Positions 7,444 to 15,804 of a DNA stretch of 64,000 nucleotides are shown one piece after another. The notes under the pieces were generated by a model. The model did no database searches and was not told where the DNA came from. It saw only the letters and a list, made by a program, of their open reading frames with translations. The DNA lies in contig NZ_QEOL01000003.1 of the NCBI RefSeq assembly GCF_003096715.1, forward strand, positions 248,001-312,000, in the 5' to 3' direction. Position numbers and translations under genes: made by a program. This stretch comes from Paraburkholderia silvatlantica. GTDB lineage: Bacteria > Pseudomonadota > Gammaproteobacteria > Burkholderiales > Burkholderiaceae. Every line of letters starts with the position of its first letter. The first letter of the stretch is position 1.

Positions 7444-7932
7444 TTAATCGGATGACGTGCTGCTGTTGTGGGGCGCAGATAGCGGTCCGTAGCGCAGGTG
7501 TTGCGCCACCGACATGGGCACTTTGGGCGGGAACATGCCGACGATCGTGAGCGCATAGACGATTGCCGCGACGCCGGCCACAACGCGAACCGGACGGGCG
7601 ATCGTCGTATTGCCGACGACGATGTTGAGGTAGAACCAGATGCCGAGTAAAGCGAGCAGCAGCAGGCGCGGCATGGGCTTCCACCCGTCGCGCCCGACTT
7701 CGGAGATGGACCAGACGAGCGCCGCGACGAGCGTGAAAAAGACGCTCCATAGCCCTGCCGATCGGCTTCGCACCATGAGGGTACCCGAGCCAATCAGCGC
7801 GAGGCCGGTGACGACGTAGTAGGGCGTGGAACCCATTGCGACGAGCCAGCCGCCAAGCACAGCGAAGGCGGCACCCACCAGTACCAGGACCTCCCCCGTC
7901 TCGGCAGGAGAGGTCTCGTGTCGGTTCGACAT
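7444..7932 (-). CDS. Stand-alone membrane anchor resembling the N-terminus of PQQ glucose dehydrogenase
   Basis: The 162-residue product has about five hydrophobic helices and matches the N-terminal membrane domain of membrane-bound PQQ-dependent glucose/quinate dehydrogenases: VLVLVGAAFAVLGGWLVAMG, YYVVTGLALIGSG, and WSISEVGRDGWKPMPRLLL. In a full enzyme this anchor (about 150 residues) is followed by a catalytic beta-propeller of about 600 residues that starts near a YG motif. Here the frame ends soon after HLRYGPL, with no propeller downstream. It may be a truncated gene or a separate membrane subunit that accepts electrons for another protein. The ATG at 7932 has a G-rich site 8 bases upstream; an ATG at 7950 is also possible. 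Confidence 0.6.
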   Translation of the reverse strand: MSNRHETSPAETGEVLVLVGAAFAVLGGWLVAMGSTPYYVVTGLALIGSGTLMVRSRSAGLWSVFFTLVAALVWSISEVGRDGWKPMPRLLLLALLGIWFYLNIVVGNTTIARPVRVVAGVAAIVYALTIVGMFPPKVPMSVAQHLRYGPLSAPHNSSTSSD

Positions 7933-8273
7933 AGAAGAGCCCCCGCTCATGCAAGTGTCTGGCATCGCGTTGCGTAGTTCCGAAAACCGTCTGGGCCTCT
8001 GTGGGTCATCTGGCAATCACCGTTCACGGCAACGCGCCTCGCTTCGTAGCGCAAGCGCCGTACCCCCTCGATCGTCAGAAAAATTTACAGGGGGCCGTGT
8101 AAGGGATCTGGATTCCAAATCAACGATATGAACATTAAGGAAGCCGCAATACAAGGGCATGGCAAGTCAGGACGCGTTGACATATCTACAAGCGGTCGTT
8201 GTAGAAAAGGCGCGCTACGCCGTTTGTCCTTACCTTGAATCGAAATCAGAACTGGAATCTCGAACTCCCGAAT

Positions 8274-9947
8274 CTAGACCTTCGGAGGCTTCTCGACTGG
8301 CAGGCCCGTCGACGGATCCAGAAACAGCCTGCGTTGCGCGAGGTCTTCGCCACGACGGCTGAAGTCGAACATGCCCATGATGCTGCCTCCCTTGCTGTCG
8401 AACGATCCGCCGCCGATACGTTGTCCGTCGAGCCAGTTGTCCTCGATGAAGCGAACGACCGACGACTGGTCGATCAACGTATGGTCGACGTAGTTCTCCT
8501 TCGCCCAGGGAGAAATGACGAGAAACGGAATGCGTGTACCCGGGCCGCAACGGCCGTTTACGGGTTTTCCTTTCACGCCGTCCTGCGCGGATCCGGTACC
8601 GCATCTTCCCTGGCCGTTGAGGTGGTCGGCGAGCGAATCGTATGACGCGCTCGTTGGCAATGCGTAAGCGTGGTCGTACCAGCCATCCGAGTCGTCCCAC
8701 GTCACGACGATGGCGGTGCTGGTCCACTCCGGCTGGCGCTGCAGGAAGTTGACGACCTTCGCAACGAAAGCCTGCTCATCGAGTGGATCGGAATAGCCAG
8801 CGTGACCATCCTGGAATGCGGGGGCCTTGAGGAAGCTCACGGACGGGAAGTTGCCGGCGCTTACCGCGCTAAAGAAGTCGTCGGAATCATACTGATGATT
8901 GGCGGGGTCAGGCGTCCGGCCATCTCTTTCCAGGGTGTGTCCGATCGCCTCGATGGAACTCGGACGCAGATGCTTCGGATTCGACGTCGACGCGTAATAC
9001 TGGAACCAGTTGTGGTGCGGCACGTAGTCGGCAGTGGCCGCGCCGACGACTGCCGATAGCGTGCTGCGCCTGCACGCGGTCGTGCCATTGCTGTTCACGG
9101 TCTCGAGGTTGAAGCCGCCCATGAAGCCGCCCCACGAAATATCGCGTGCGTTCAAGAGGTCGCCGATATTCCTGCCCGTCATCATGACGGTGTCGTGCTG
9201 GCTCGAGCATGTGTCGAAGGCCGGATCGACGTCGTCGATCAACGTGAAGCCGCCTTGTCCGTCGTTCACGTAATAGGAGCCCGGCACCGAAGGCTTTTTC
9301 GTCGTGAGCACGGGCCTCACGCCGTTGGTTTGACCCGAGACCACCTCCAGGGCGCCCGGCGTCGAGGGCCCATAGGTCGATGACCAGGCGTTGTCGCTCA
9401 TCGCGAAGCGCTGCGCGTAGTTCCACAGCGCGGTGACTGTGTTGCCGTCGTAATAGCCCATTACTTCGCCATTGTTTCCGGATTCACCGGCGCCGTCCCC
9501 CGTACCTTTGCCCGTGTATTTCGGGAACAGGTCGACCGCGCCGTTGTCGTAGGCTTGTTGTTCTGCTGCATAGGCGTGATCCTGGTCGGCGGTGGCCGCC
9601 TGCGTACGGTCGATGCGGAAAGGGTTCGCTGCACCCGCGCCGTTAGCCGGATTCGTTGCATTTGGATTTCTGGAGAGGAGGGGCCCTGAGAGACCATTCA
9701 CGCTGGGGGTACCGGGCAGTGCGTTGAACGCCGGTTCGTCTGAGGGATTCGCCGCGTGCGGATAGGTGGCGAAGTAGTGATCGAACGAGACGTTCTCACC
9801 ATAGATCACGACCAGGTGCTTGATCGGGGTGGCAGTACGGAGGTCGTCAGGCCGATTCATCTGCGGGTAGTCGCTCGCACCCCATGCAATCGGTAATGAG
9901 AAGGCTACGGCCATGAGCAAACCAGGCGCTAGATGACGCCAATGCAT
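8274..9947 (-). CDS. Secreted phosphoesterase (acid phosphatase / phospholipase C family)
   Basis: This 557-residue protein of the PF04185 phosphoesterase family includes AcpA-type acid phosphatases and phospholipases C. A signal peptide (about residues 1-23, ending AWGA) indicates export. The metal-site motif VVIYGENVSFDHYFATYPH is at about 47-65; TWDDSDGWYDHAY, IPFLVISPWAK and DQSSVVRFIEDNW follow in the family order, giving a full-length alkaline-phosphatase-like fold. It probably releases phosphate from organic phosphate esters or phospholipids in the periplasm or outside the cell. It faces away from the ABC exporter genes at 10226 across a 278-base gap. No Pho box was evident by eye. Confidence 0.85.
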   Translation of the reverse strand: MHWRHLAPGLLMAVAFSLPIAWGASDYPQMNRPDDLRTATPIKHLVVIYGENVSFDHYFATYPHAANPSDEPAFNALPGTPSVNGLSGPLLSRNPNATNPANGAGAANPFRIDRTQAATADQDHAYAAEQQAYDNGAVDLFPKYTGKGTGDGAGESGNNGEVMGYYDGNTVTALWNYAQRFAMSDNAWSSTYGPSTPGALEVVSGQTNGVRPVLTTKKPSVPGSYYVNDGQGGFTLIDDVDPAFDTCSSQHDTVMMTGRNIGDLLNARDISWGGFMGGFNLETVNSNGTTACRRSTLSAVVGAATADYVPHHNWFQYYASTSNPKHLRPSSIEAIGHTLERDGRTPDPANHQYDSDDFFSAVSAGNFPSVSFLKAPAFQDGHAGYSDPLDEQAFVAKVVNFLQRQPEWTSTAIVVTWDDSDGWYDHAYALPTSASYDSLADHLNGQGRCGTGSAQDGVKGKPVNGRCGPGTRIPFLVISPWAKENYVDHTLIDQSSVVRFIEDNWLDGQRIGGGSFDSKGGSIMGMFDFSRRGEDLAQRRLFLDPSTGLPVEKPPKV

Positions 9948-10225
9948 GTCGGGCTCCTGTAAGTTGCGCTCCTTCGTGGCGCAATGGGAGTTCCCGGCTG
10001 GCGCTACCGTGGCTCAGGCAAGCGAACGCCAGTCCGTGCGGGCCTTCGCCGGGCGACAGCACGCGCATGCCGCAGTCTCCAACCGGCATCACGGCTTGAT
10101 CGACGGAGGGTATCGTACCTTTGAAGTGCACAAGCGGGGCGCGGTTGTCGCATCGCAGCCGGCATGGCACGATATCGCGTCTGTCCAATGCACGATTTCG
10201 CGACTGCTCAAGGGAAGTTGAAAAC

Positions 10226-11428
10226 ATGATGTTGTCCTGCCGACTACGCTGGTATGCCCTCGCGACGTCTCGCCTGTTGCACAGGCACTGGCAGGCCCTA
10301 ATGCTTTCGGTCCTCCTGTTGCTGCCGGCGATGCCTGTGTTTGCGCAGACCCGGATTCTCGGTGCGCCGATACTCGCTGCTCTCGCGCCTTCGCACGGCA
10401 TTGAATGGCGGTTCGTGTGGGTGCATATGCTCGAAGCCGTCGGCATGCTGTGGGTGCTCGCGCAACATGGCGCCGTCACCGGCGGCGCGTTCGCCACCTT
10501 CCTCGATTCGTTGCCCACTTCCCATGGCCGCCGCCGCGCCGTCGATATCGCTGTCGTGCTCGTCGCGAATACGCCGCTGTTTTTGCCCGTGCTCGCCGCC
10601 GCGGTTGCACTGGCCTTTCTGCCGCAGAAGGTCGCCAACTATCTGTTCGTTCTCGATCTGCTGCTGATTACGCTTGGATGGCAATTGGCTGTGCTGTCGC
10701 GCAGCGCGCGCAACGCGACTCCGTTGGCCGTCGCCAATGTCATCCTCGTCGGCGCGCTGCAGACCGGCGAGACGATCAGGCCGGCGCTGCTGGTCTTACC
10801 CTTGCTGCTCGCAGCATTCGCGATCGCTCATACGCCGGCTGGTTCGACTTCACGGTCCGGATGGCGTGGCGCGCGCTCGCGCCGCGTCCTGGGTTGCGCA
10901 CGCGCCTATGCTGGACAGGGTCTTTCGCCAGTGGCCAGGCTGCAGATCGGCATCGTGAGGGATCGCGCCGCAGGCGTCTTCGCGCGCTGCCTGATGATGG
11001 GTTCCGTCACGGCCTCCACGTGCTTCCTCCTCGGGCTCTGGAATTTCGACGCGCGCGCCGTTCCCCTGGCGTCGATTTCGCAGGCCGCGATTGCGCTGAT
11101 CGCCGCCGCGACCTATCGCGATTTGAGCGCGGCGCACCTTCGCGCCGGGCAGTTCATGCGATCGCTGCCGATTGCAGCGGCGGCGCAGCCTCGTGCCGAT
11201 ATACTGACGATCGCCGCGCTGGCGCTGCCGTTCGCATGCGTTGCGCCGCTGCTGCTGGTCGCACACGGCGTTTTGCCATGGTGGTCGGCAGCAGCTCTTT
11301 TGTGTTCGGGTGCGCCGCTGCTTGCCTTGCTGTATCTCCCGCAACGTTACGCGCCACGGCAATCCGTCCTGCTCGGTACGATGCTGGCCGCCATCTGGGT
11401 CGCTGTCGTCTGGCAGTTGTTCTCCTGA
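10226..11428 (+). CDS. Multi-pass membrane protein, probable ABC exporter permease
   Basis: This 400-residue protein of 10-12 hydrophobic helices has no family that I recognise confidently. It starts with a basic stretch and a hydrophobic segment ending in AMPVFAQ. It lies 11 bases before an ABC ATPase gene on the same strand, so a role as the membrane partner of that ATPase is likely. The total helix number is high for a half-transporter permease and resembles the single-chain permeases of small bacterial export or resistance systems. ATG 10226 follows AGGGAAG; a longer in-frame start upstream is less plausible. The substrate is unknown. Export of the double-glycine peptides is conceivable but the ATPase has no peptidase domain. 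Confidence 0.6.
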   Translation: MMLSCRLRWYALATSRLLHRHWQALMLSVLLLLPAMPVFAQTRILGAPILAALAPSHGIEWRFVWVHMLEAVGMLWVLAQHGAVTGGAFATFLDSLPTSHGRRRAVDIAVVLVANTPLFLPVLAAAVALAFLPQKVANYLFVLDLLLITLGWQLAVLSRSARNATPLAVANVILVGALQTGETIRPALLVLPLLLAAFAIAHTPAGSTSRSGWRGARSRRVLGCARAYAGQGLSPVARLQIGIVRDRAAGVFARCLMMGSVTASTCFLLGLWNFDARAVPLASISQAAIALIAAATYRDLSAAHLRAGQFMRSLPIAAAAQPRADILTIAALALPFACVAPLLLVAHGVLPWWSAAALLCSGAPLLALLYLPQRYAPRQSVLLGTMLAAIWVAVVWQLFS

Positions 11429-11439
11429 TTGATTCCACC

Positions 11440-12063
11440 ATGCTTCGATTCGAAAACCTCAGCAAGCGCTTTGGCGAGCGCGTTATCTTCCAGGGACTGC
11501 ATTACGCGAGCGGCGCTGGATGCGTGGCACTATGCGATGAAAACGGCAGCGGCAAGTCCACGCTGCTCGGCATCCTTGCCGGCGCGATCGATGCCGACGA
11601 AGGCGAGGTCTGGCTCGACGGTCATTCGCTGCGTACCGATGCGCTCAAGGCAAAATCCGCGCTGGCCTACGTGCCCGACGACTGCATGGCGTATCCGTTC
11701 CAAACGGGCCGGGCGTTTCTCGAACTCGTGGCGTCTGCGAAGAAAACCTCCGTCGACGCCCGCACGCTCGATCTCGCGCATCGCTTCGGCCTCGCGCCGC
11801 ACCTCGATAAGCGCTTCGAGCAGATGTCGCTCGGCACGTGCAAGAAAATATTCCTGACTGCGACGATGCTGGGCGAGCCCGCCGTCGTTGTCGCGGACGA
11901 GCCGGGCAACGGACTTGACGCCGCCGCGCGCGCTGTTCTCATCCAACTGTTCAAGGATCTGGCCAAAGACTGCGCGGTCTTTTTTTCGAGTCACGATCTG
12001 CAGCTTGCGCGAGCTTGTGAGGCAAAAGTCACGAGTTTTGCGGAGCTTGGCGTGGATGTGTGA
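11440..12063 (+). CDS. ABC transporter ATP-binding protein with divergent signature motif
   Basis: This 207-residue nucleotide-binding subunit has Walker A DENGSGKST, Walker B VVVADEP followed by GNGLD, and the H-loop SSHD. The usual LSGGQ signature is replaced by MSLGTCKK, and the usual GPNG before Walker A by CDENG, so it belongs to a divergent CcmA-like or small-exporter branch. It lies 11 bases after the membrane-protein gene at 10226 and should form one export complex with it. There is no membrane or peptidase domain in the chain. An altered signature may still support ATP hydrolysis because the Ser-Leu-Gly core is kept. Confidence 0.8.
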   Translation: MLRFENLSKRFGERVIFQGLHYASGAGCVALCDENGSGKSTLLGILAGAIDADEGEVWLDGHSLRTDALKAKSALAYVPDDCMAYPFQTGRAFLELVASAKKTSVDARTLDLAHRFGLAPHLDKRFEQMSLGTCKKIFLTATMLGEPAVVVADEPGNGLDAAARAVLIQLFKDLAKDCAVFFSSHDLQLARACEAKVTSFAELGVDV

Positions 12064-12371
12064 AGCGCAGTCCGTCGGCTGACGCCGACGAATGGACGCA
12101 TGTCATAAGGACGTCGAACGGATGGAATTGTGCAGTGAGCACATACGGTAGCTGAACGCACGCGCAAGGCGCGCGTCATTCGCGCCGTCGCTGCGTGCGT
12201 TGCTGTACCCCGCGCTGCAGGCGGAGCCTTGTACAGACGATAAGGTTTGCTAACCAGTCGTTTCGCCAGTCCCGACCAACGGCAAGCCGCGCCTCAGGAA
12301 CCTGCTGTTTCCAGCAGGCTTCCATGCGAGCAACGACAGCGGACCGTTTGGCGGGACGGCGCGCGGGCTAG
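12064..12371. other. Gene-free region
   Basis: These 308 bases lie between the convergent ends of the ABC ATPase gene and a small minus-strand membrane-protein gene. I see no convincing coding frame, strong hairpin with T-run or repeat here. Confidence 0.4.
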
Positions 12372-12638
12372 TTAGTGCCCATGCGCCTCGCGGAATCCGG
12401 CGTCCTTTTCGAGTCGGCGGCTGTGGGTGCCGACGTGGAATCCCGCTGAAATCACAAACAGGACTCCGGCGAAAGGCCAGATATAGATTGCCAGCGAGAA
12501 GCAAACCCAAATGGCTTCCTGTGGCGGATACGCCTGGAGTGCCCAGACAAGACAGGCAACGGGAAACAGCATCAGACACAACGCCGACCGGGTGAGAAAA
12601 GTGGCGGCCCTGGCTTTCTTTAGCGTCTCTGCTTGCAT
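12372..12638 (-). CDS. Small two-helix membrane protein
   Basis: This 88-residue protein is of a family I do not recognise. It begins MQAETLKKARAA, has two hydrophobic helices (about 14-35 and 45-70) joined by a short loop with PPQEAIW, and ends with a hydrophilic tail rich in His, Lys and Glu. The ATG at 12638 is preferred because GGAG lies 6 bases upstream; in-frame ATGs at 12650 and 12662 are possible. The gene is transcribed away from the isochorismatase-like gene. No function can be assigned. Confidence 0.5.
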   Translation of the reverse strand: MQAETLKKARAATFLTRSALCLMLFPVACLVWALQAYPPQEAIWVCFSLAIYIWPFAGVLFVISAGFHVGTHSRRLEKDAGFREAHGH

Positions 12639-12756
12639 GCCTGGCTCCATAGGGAATGGCATTGGAACATAGAGTCGCACGGCGACCATTTGTCGCATAC
12701 TTGGTACTATCCCTGACAGATGCCATTTTGCGCACTGCAATCTCCGAAAAGGATGC

Positions 12757-13290
12757 GTGATGCTGCATAGCCTTTCCGAATCGATCGTAGTTCTGATCGA
12801 CTTGCAAACGGGACTGGTGCCTGCGATTCGCGACGGCGAATCCATTGTCGCTCAAGCCGTTCGGCTCGGGCGGATTGCCCGGGATCTCGATGTTCCGGTC
12901 ATCGGGACAGAACAAAATCCGGGCGCGCTTGGCGAGAACGCGAAGGAAATAAAGGACCTGTGTTCGATCACTGTTGCAAAGCACCATTTCGATGCCACCG
13001 CCGACGGTCTATTCGAGGCGCTGCCGCGAGGGCGCACCCGGGCTATCGTCGCGGGATGCGAGGCGCATGTCTGCGTATTGCAGACGGCAGTCGGATTGCT
13101 GCAGCGCGGTCTATCGGTCACTCTCGTTACCGATGCGATGGGTTCACGCAAAGTCGTCGACAAAGAGGTGGCCATTTCGCGGCTGAACAATGCGGGCGCT
13201 GAAGTGGCGACGGTCGAGATGGTCGCGTTCGAATGGCTGCGCTCGAGCCGGCACCCGCGATTCCGTGACATTCTGCAGTTGATCAAGTAA
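12757..13290 (+). CDS. Isochorismatase-family cysteine hydrolase
   Basis: This 177-residue member of the isochorismatase-like hydrolase superfamily has the Asp-Lys-Cys arrangement: VVLIDLQTGLVP (Asp15), a Lys in VAKHHFDA, and the nucleophile Cys in IVAGCEAHVCVLQTA. Relatives are amidases (nicotinamidase, YcaC-like) and other cysteine hydrolases. There is no isochorismate-pathway gene nearby, so the substrate cannot be named. GTG 12757 and ATG 12760 are both possible starts after AAAAGGA. The protein should be cytoplasmic. Confidence 0.82.
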   Translation: MMLHSLSESIVVLIDLQTGLVPAIRDGESIVAQAVRLGRIARDLDVPVIGTEQNPGALGENAKEIKDLCSITVAKHHFDATADGLFEALPRGRTRAIVAGCEAHVCVLQTAVGLLQRGLSVTLVTDAMGSRKVVDKEVAISRLNNAGAEVATVEMVAFEWLRSSRHPRFRDILQLIK

Positions 13291-13309
13291 GCGGCCACCA
13301 GCGGCGCGA

Positions 13310-13450
13310 TCATCCGCAAAACGCGGCGCCAGTGAGCAAGGCAAGCATCGTCGAAGGCGCGAGATACTCGACAAACGTCCAGACAATAAGCGATCCGAAT
13401 GAAACGGCCAGCACGACCTGCACGATGCGCACGGCCAACACTTCGCTCAC
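13310..13450 (-). CDS. 46-residue single-pass membrane protein coupled to the MFS gene
   Basis: A very short frame starts with a GTG inside the stop of the MFS gene: the sequence GTGA is shared, a typical translational-coupling overlap. The peptide begins (M)SEVLAVRIVQVVLAV, continues SFGSLIVWTFVEYLAP and ends LLTGAAFCG, so nearly all of it is one or two hydrophobic helices. Good codon use, the exact overlap and the membrane character support a real gene. It may assist or be exported with the MFS transporter, but no homologue is known to me. Confidence 0.5.
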   Translation of the reverse strand: MSEVLAVRIVQVVLAVSFGSLIVWTFVEYLAPSTMLALLTGAAFCG

Positions 13451-14676
13451 GAAGGCTGCCCGGCGATCATGGCGCGCGGTACGACCTGCTCGTCGTCGAT
13501 CGGCAAGTGCATCAATCCTGCAATGACCCCGAGCGCAATCGAACCCTGCCAGAGCAGGCCGTAGCTATGCGTCGCGTCGAACACGACGCCGCCCAGCCAG
13601 ACGCCAAAGAAGCTCCCGATCTGATGCCCGAGAAAAACGAAGCCGAAGAGCGTCGAGATATAACGCACGCCGAACATCTGCGAAACGATCCCGCTCGTCA
13701 GCGGCACGGTGCCGAGCCACATGAATCCCATCGCGAACGCGAATACATAAAGCGTGAGGGGCGAGAGAGGCAGGGCGAGGAACAGCGCCATCACGCCAGC
13801 CCGTGCGAAGTAGATAGCCGAGAGCAGATACTTGCGGCGCAGACATCCCCCCGCGTAGCCGCATAGAAACGTGCCCGCCGTGTTGGCCAGCGCGATCAGC
13901 GCGAGCGCCAGACTGGCTTCGCGCGCGCTCATGCCTTTGTCGAGCAGATACGCCGGCAGGTGTGCGCCGATGAACGCGAGCTGGAAGCCACACGACAAAA
14001 AGCCCAGATTGAGCAACCAGAAGCCGCGATGCGCGAATGCCTTTCCGATCGCACGGCGCAGGGTGTCGTGCGTATCGATCGCGCCGCTGCGCGCCACCGG
14101 AAGATCGCGCAGCCATGCCGCGAGCGGCGTGCTGGCGAGCATGATGGCGGCGAGGGCGAGGATCGCGGTGACCCAGCCGAATCTGCCTATCATCCCTTGC
14201 GTGAGCGGCACGACGCAGAACTGCCCCAGGCCGCCGAACATGCCCGCCACGCTCAGCGCCCAGCTGCGCTGAGCGTCTGCAAAGAGCCGCGAGAGTGCGC
14301 CATAGACGGCGCCGAACGCCGTTCCTGACAACGCAACGCCGAGCACCACGCCCACGCCGAACGTGTAGACGCCAGGCGTAGCGCTCAGTGCCATCATCGC
14401 GAGTCCGGGCGCGTAAAGCAGGGCGCCCGCGAAGATCACGCGTGCGGAGCCGAAGCGGTCGGAGATCATGCCCGTGAGCGGCTGTGCAACGCCCCACAGC
14501 AGGTTTTGCAGCGCGAGCGCAAGGCCGAACGTCTCGCGCGACCAGCCGCGATCGAGCGTGACGGGCAACAGGAAAAGCCCCTGCACGTTGCGCACGCCGA
14601 GCGCCGCGCCCATCACCACGCCACCTGCGATCACGGGCAGCCAGCGGCGGCGCCATGCATCGTCCATGCCGGTCAT
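13447..14676 (-). CDS. MFS transporter (OFA/monocarboxylate-like)
   Basis: This 409-residue, 12-helix major-facilitator protein has a GMISDRFGSARV motif in the loop between helices 2 and 3 and an N-terminal segment GVRNVQGLFLLPVTLDRGWSR, typical of the oxalate/monocarboxylate-type branch. Such proteins import or exchange small carboxylates, but the exact substrate is not readable. ATG 14676 has GGAGG 6 bases upstream. Its stop overlaps the start of the small membrane-protein gene at 13310-13450. It lies downstream of the LysR gene at 14789-15709 on the same strand, with a gap of 112 bases, which hints that this regulator controls it. Confidence 0.82.
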   Translation of the reverse strand: MTGMDDAWRRRWLPVIAGGVVMGAALGVRNVQGLFLLPVTLDRGWSRETFGLALALQNLLWGVAQPLTGMISDRFGSARVIFAGALLYAPGLAMMALSATPGVYTFGVGVVLGVALSGTAFGAVYGALSRLFADAQRSWALSVAGMFGGLGQFCVVPLTQGMIGRFGWVTAILALAAIMLASTPLAAWLRDLPVARSGAIDTHDTLRRAIGKAFAHRGFWLLNLGFLSCGFQLAFIGAHLPAYLLDKGMSAREASLALALIALANTAGTFLCGYAGGCLRRKYLLSAIYFARAGVMALFLALPLSPLTLYVFAFAMGFMWLGTVPLTSGIVSQMFGVRYISTLFGFVFLGHQIGSFFGVWLGGVVFDATHSYGLLWQGSIALGVIAGLMHLPIDDEQVVPRAMIAGQPS

Positions 14677-14788
14677 CGTTCGCCTCCTCGCGATGGGCGC
14701 TTCGCAGTCGCGCCGTGTTGCGCCTAGTAAAGCGCGGGAAGGCGAGTTGGCTCAAGCGAGTTTTTGGCACGCTTCGCATGCGTGTAGC

Positions 14789-15709
14789 TCATGCGATCTG
14801 GCTTTGGCGAGCCTGTTCGACGATCCAGTCGATGACGGCGCGCACGTCGTCGCGCGGCGCTTCGTCGGCCTGATGCAGCCAGTAGGCGTAGCCGGTCGGG
14901 CCCTCGGCGCGCGCATTGCCGACGGCGGCGAGCCTGCCGTCGGCAAGCAGCGGCTGCACGAGGGCGAGGCGTCCGAGCGCGATACCCCGGCCGGCAGTGG
15001 CGGCCTGAATGACCTGGTCGTACTGGTTGAAACGCAGCATGCCGCGAAGCGGCGCGCCGTCGATGCCGCGCGCGCCCAGATGGTCCGCCCAGCGAAGCAT
15101 CGGGCGGCGCACGCCTTCGAATTCGAGCAGCACGTGGCGCGCGAGCGTGGCCGCGTCGAGCTTCTTCACATTCAACGAAGGATGCGCGACCGGCAGTACG
15201 TATTCGTCGTACAGATGCACCGATCGGTTCGCTGCCTCGGGCGCCATACTGGCCGGTGCATAGCGCAGAGCGAGGTCGATGCCTTCGGCGCGCAGATCGA
15301 GCACCTTCTCGGAGGTCGCAAGGCGCAGATCGATATCGGGATGCACGCGTTGCAACTCGCCGATCCGCGGCAGCAGCCACAGCCCGGCGATGCCGATGCT
15401 GGCCGTGATCGTCACGGGCTGGCGCACCTGGGGCGCAGCCAGTGCGCCGACGATTTCCTGCATCTGCTGCACCGCGCTGTCCGCCACGCGCAGCAGGCGC
15501 TCGCCTTCCGGTGTGAGCGAGATCGAACGATAGCCGCGGTTGAAGAGGCGCACGCCCAGCGCCTCCTCGAGCGCAGCGATCTGGCGGCTCACCGCGGATT
15601 GCGTGACGCACAGGTCGTCGGCGGCGAGCGTGATGCCCATGCGCCGGCCCACCGCAACGAACCCGCGGATGAGGTCGAGAGGAGGGAGTTTTACGAGCGG
15701 TACTGACAT
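14789..15709 (-). CDS. LysR-family transcriptional regulator (GcvA-like)
   Basis: This 306-residue LysR regulator has an N-terminal winged helix-turn-helix (about 10-68, with LCVTQSAVSRQIAALEEALGV) and a periplasmic-binding-like effector domain (about 95-300). The sequence around the helix resembles the GcvA/AmpR-type group. It is transcribed away from the alpha/beta-hydrolase gene at 15805, with a 95-base gap, and precedes the MFS gene at 13447-14676 on the same strand. LysR proteins commonly control a divergent neighbour and themselves, so both are candidate targets. Confidence 0.85.
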   Translation of the reverse strand: MSVPLVKLPPLDLIRGFVAVGRRMGITLAADDLCVTQSAVSRQIAALEEALGVRLFNRGYRSISLTPEGERLLRVADSAVQQMQEIVGALAAPQVRQPVTITASIGIAGLWLLPRIGELQRVHPDIDLRLATSEKVLDLRAEGIDLALRYAPASMAPEAANRSVHLYDEYVLPVAHPSLNVKKLDAATLARHVLLEFEGVRRPMLRWADHLGARGIDGAPLRGMLRFNQYDQVIQAATAGRGIALGRLALVQPLLADGRLAAVGNARAEGPTGYAYWLHQADEAPRDDVRAVIDWIVEQARQSQIA

Positions 15710-15804
15710 GCGTCTTCCTCATGCGAAAGCTGCGCAAAGATTGATTGAAGCCGCGGCCGAGGTCAAGTGAAATCGACATTCCCGTCTCTTCATGGAGCAC
15801 GTTC

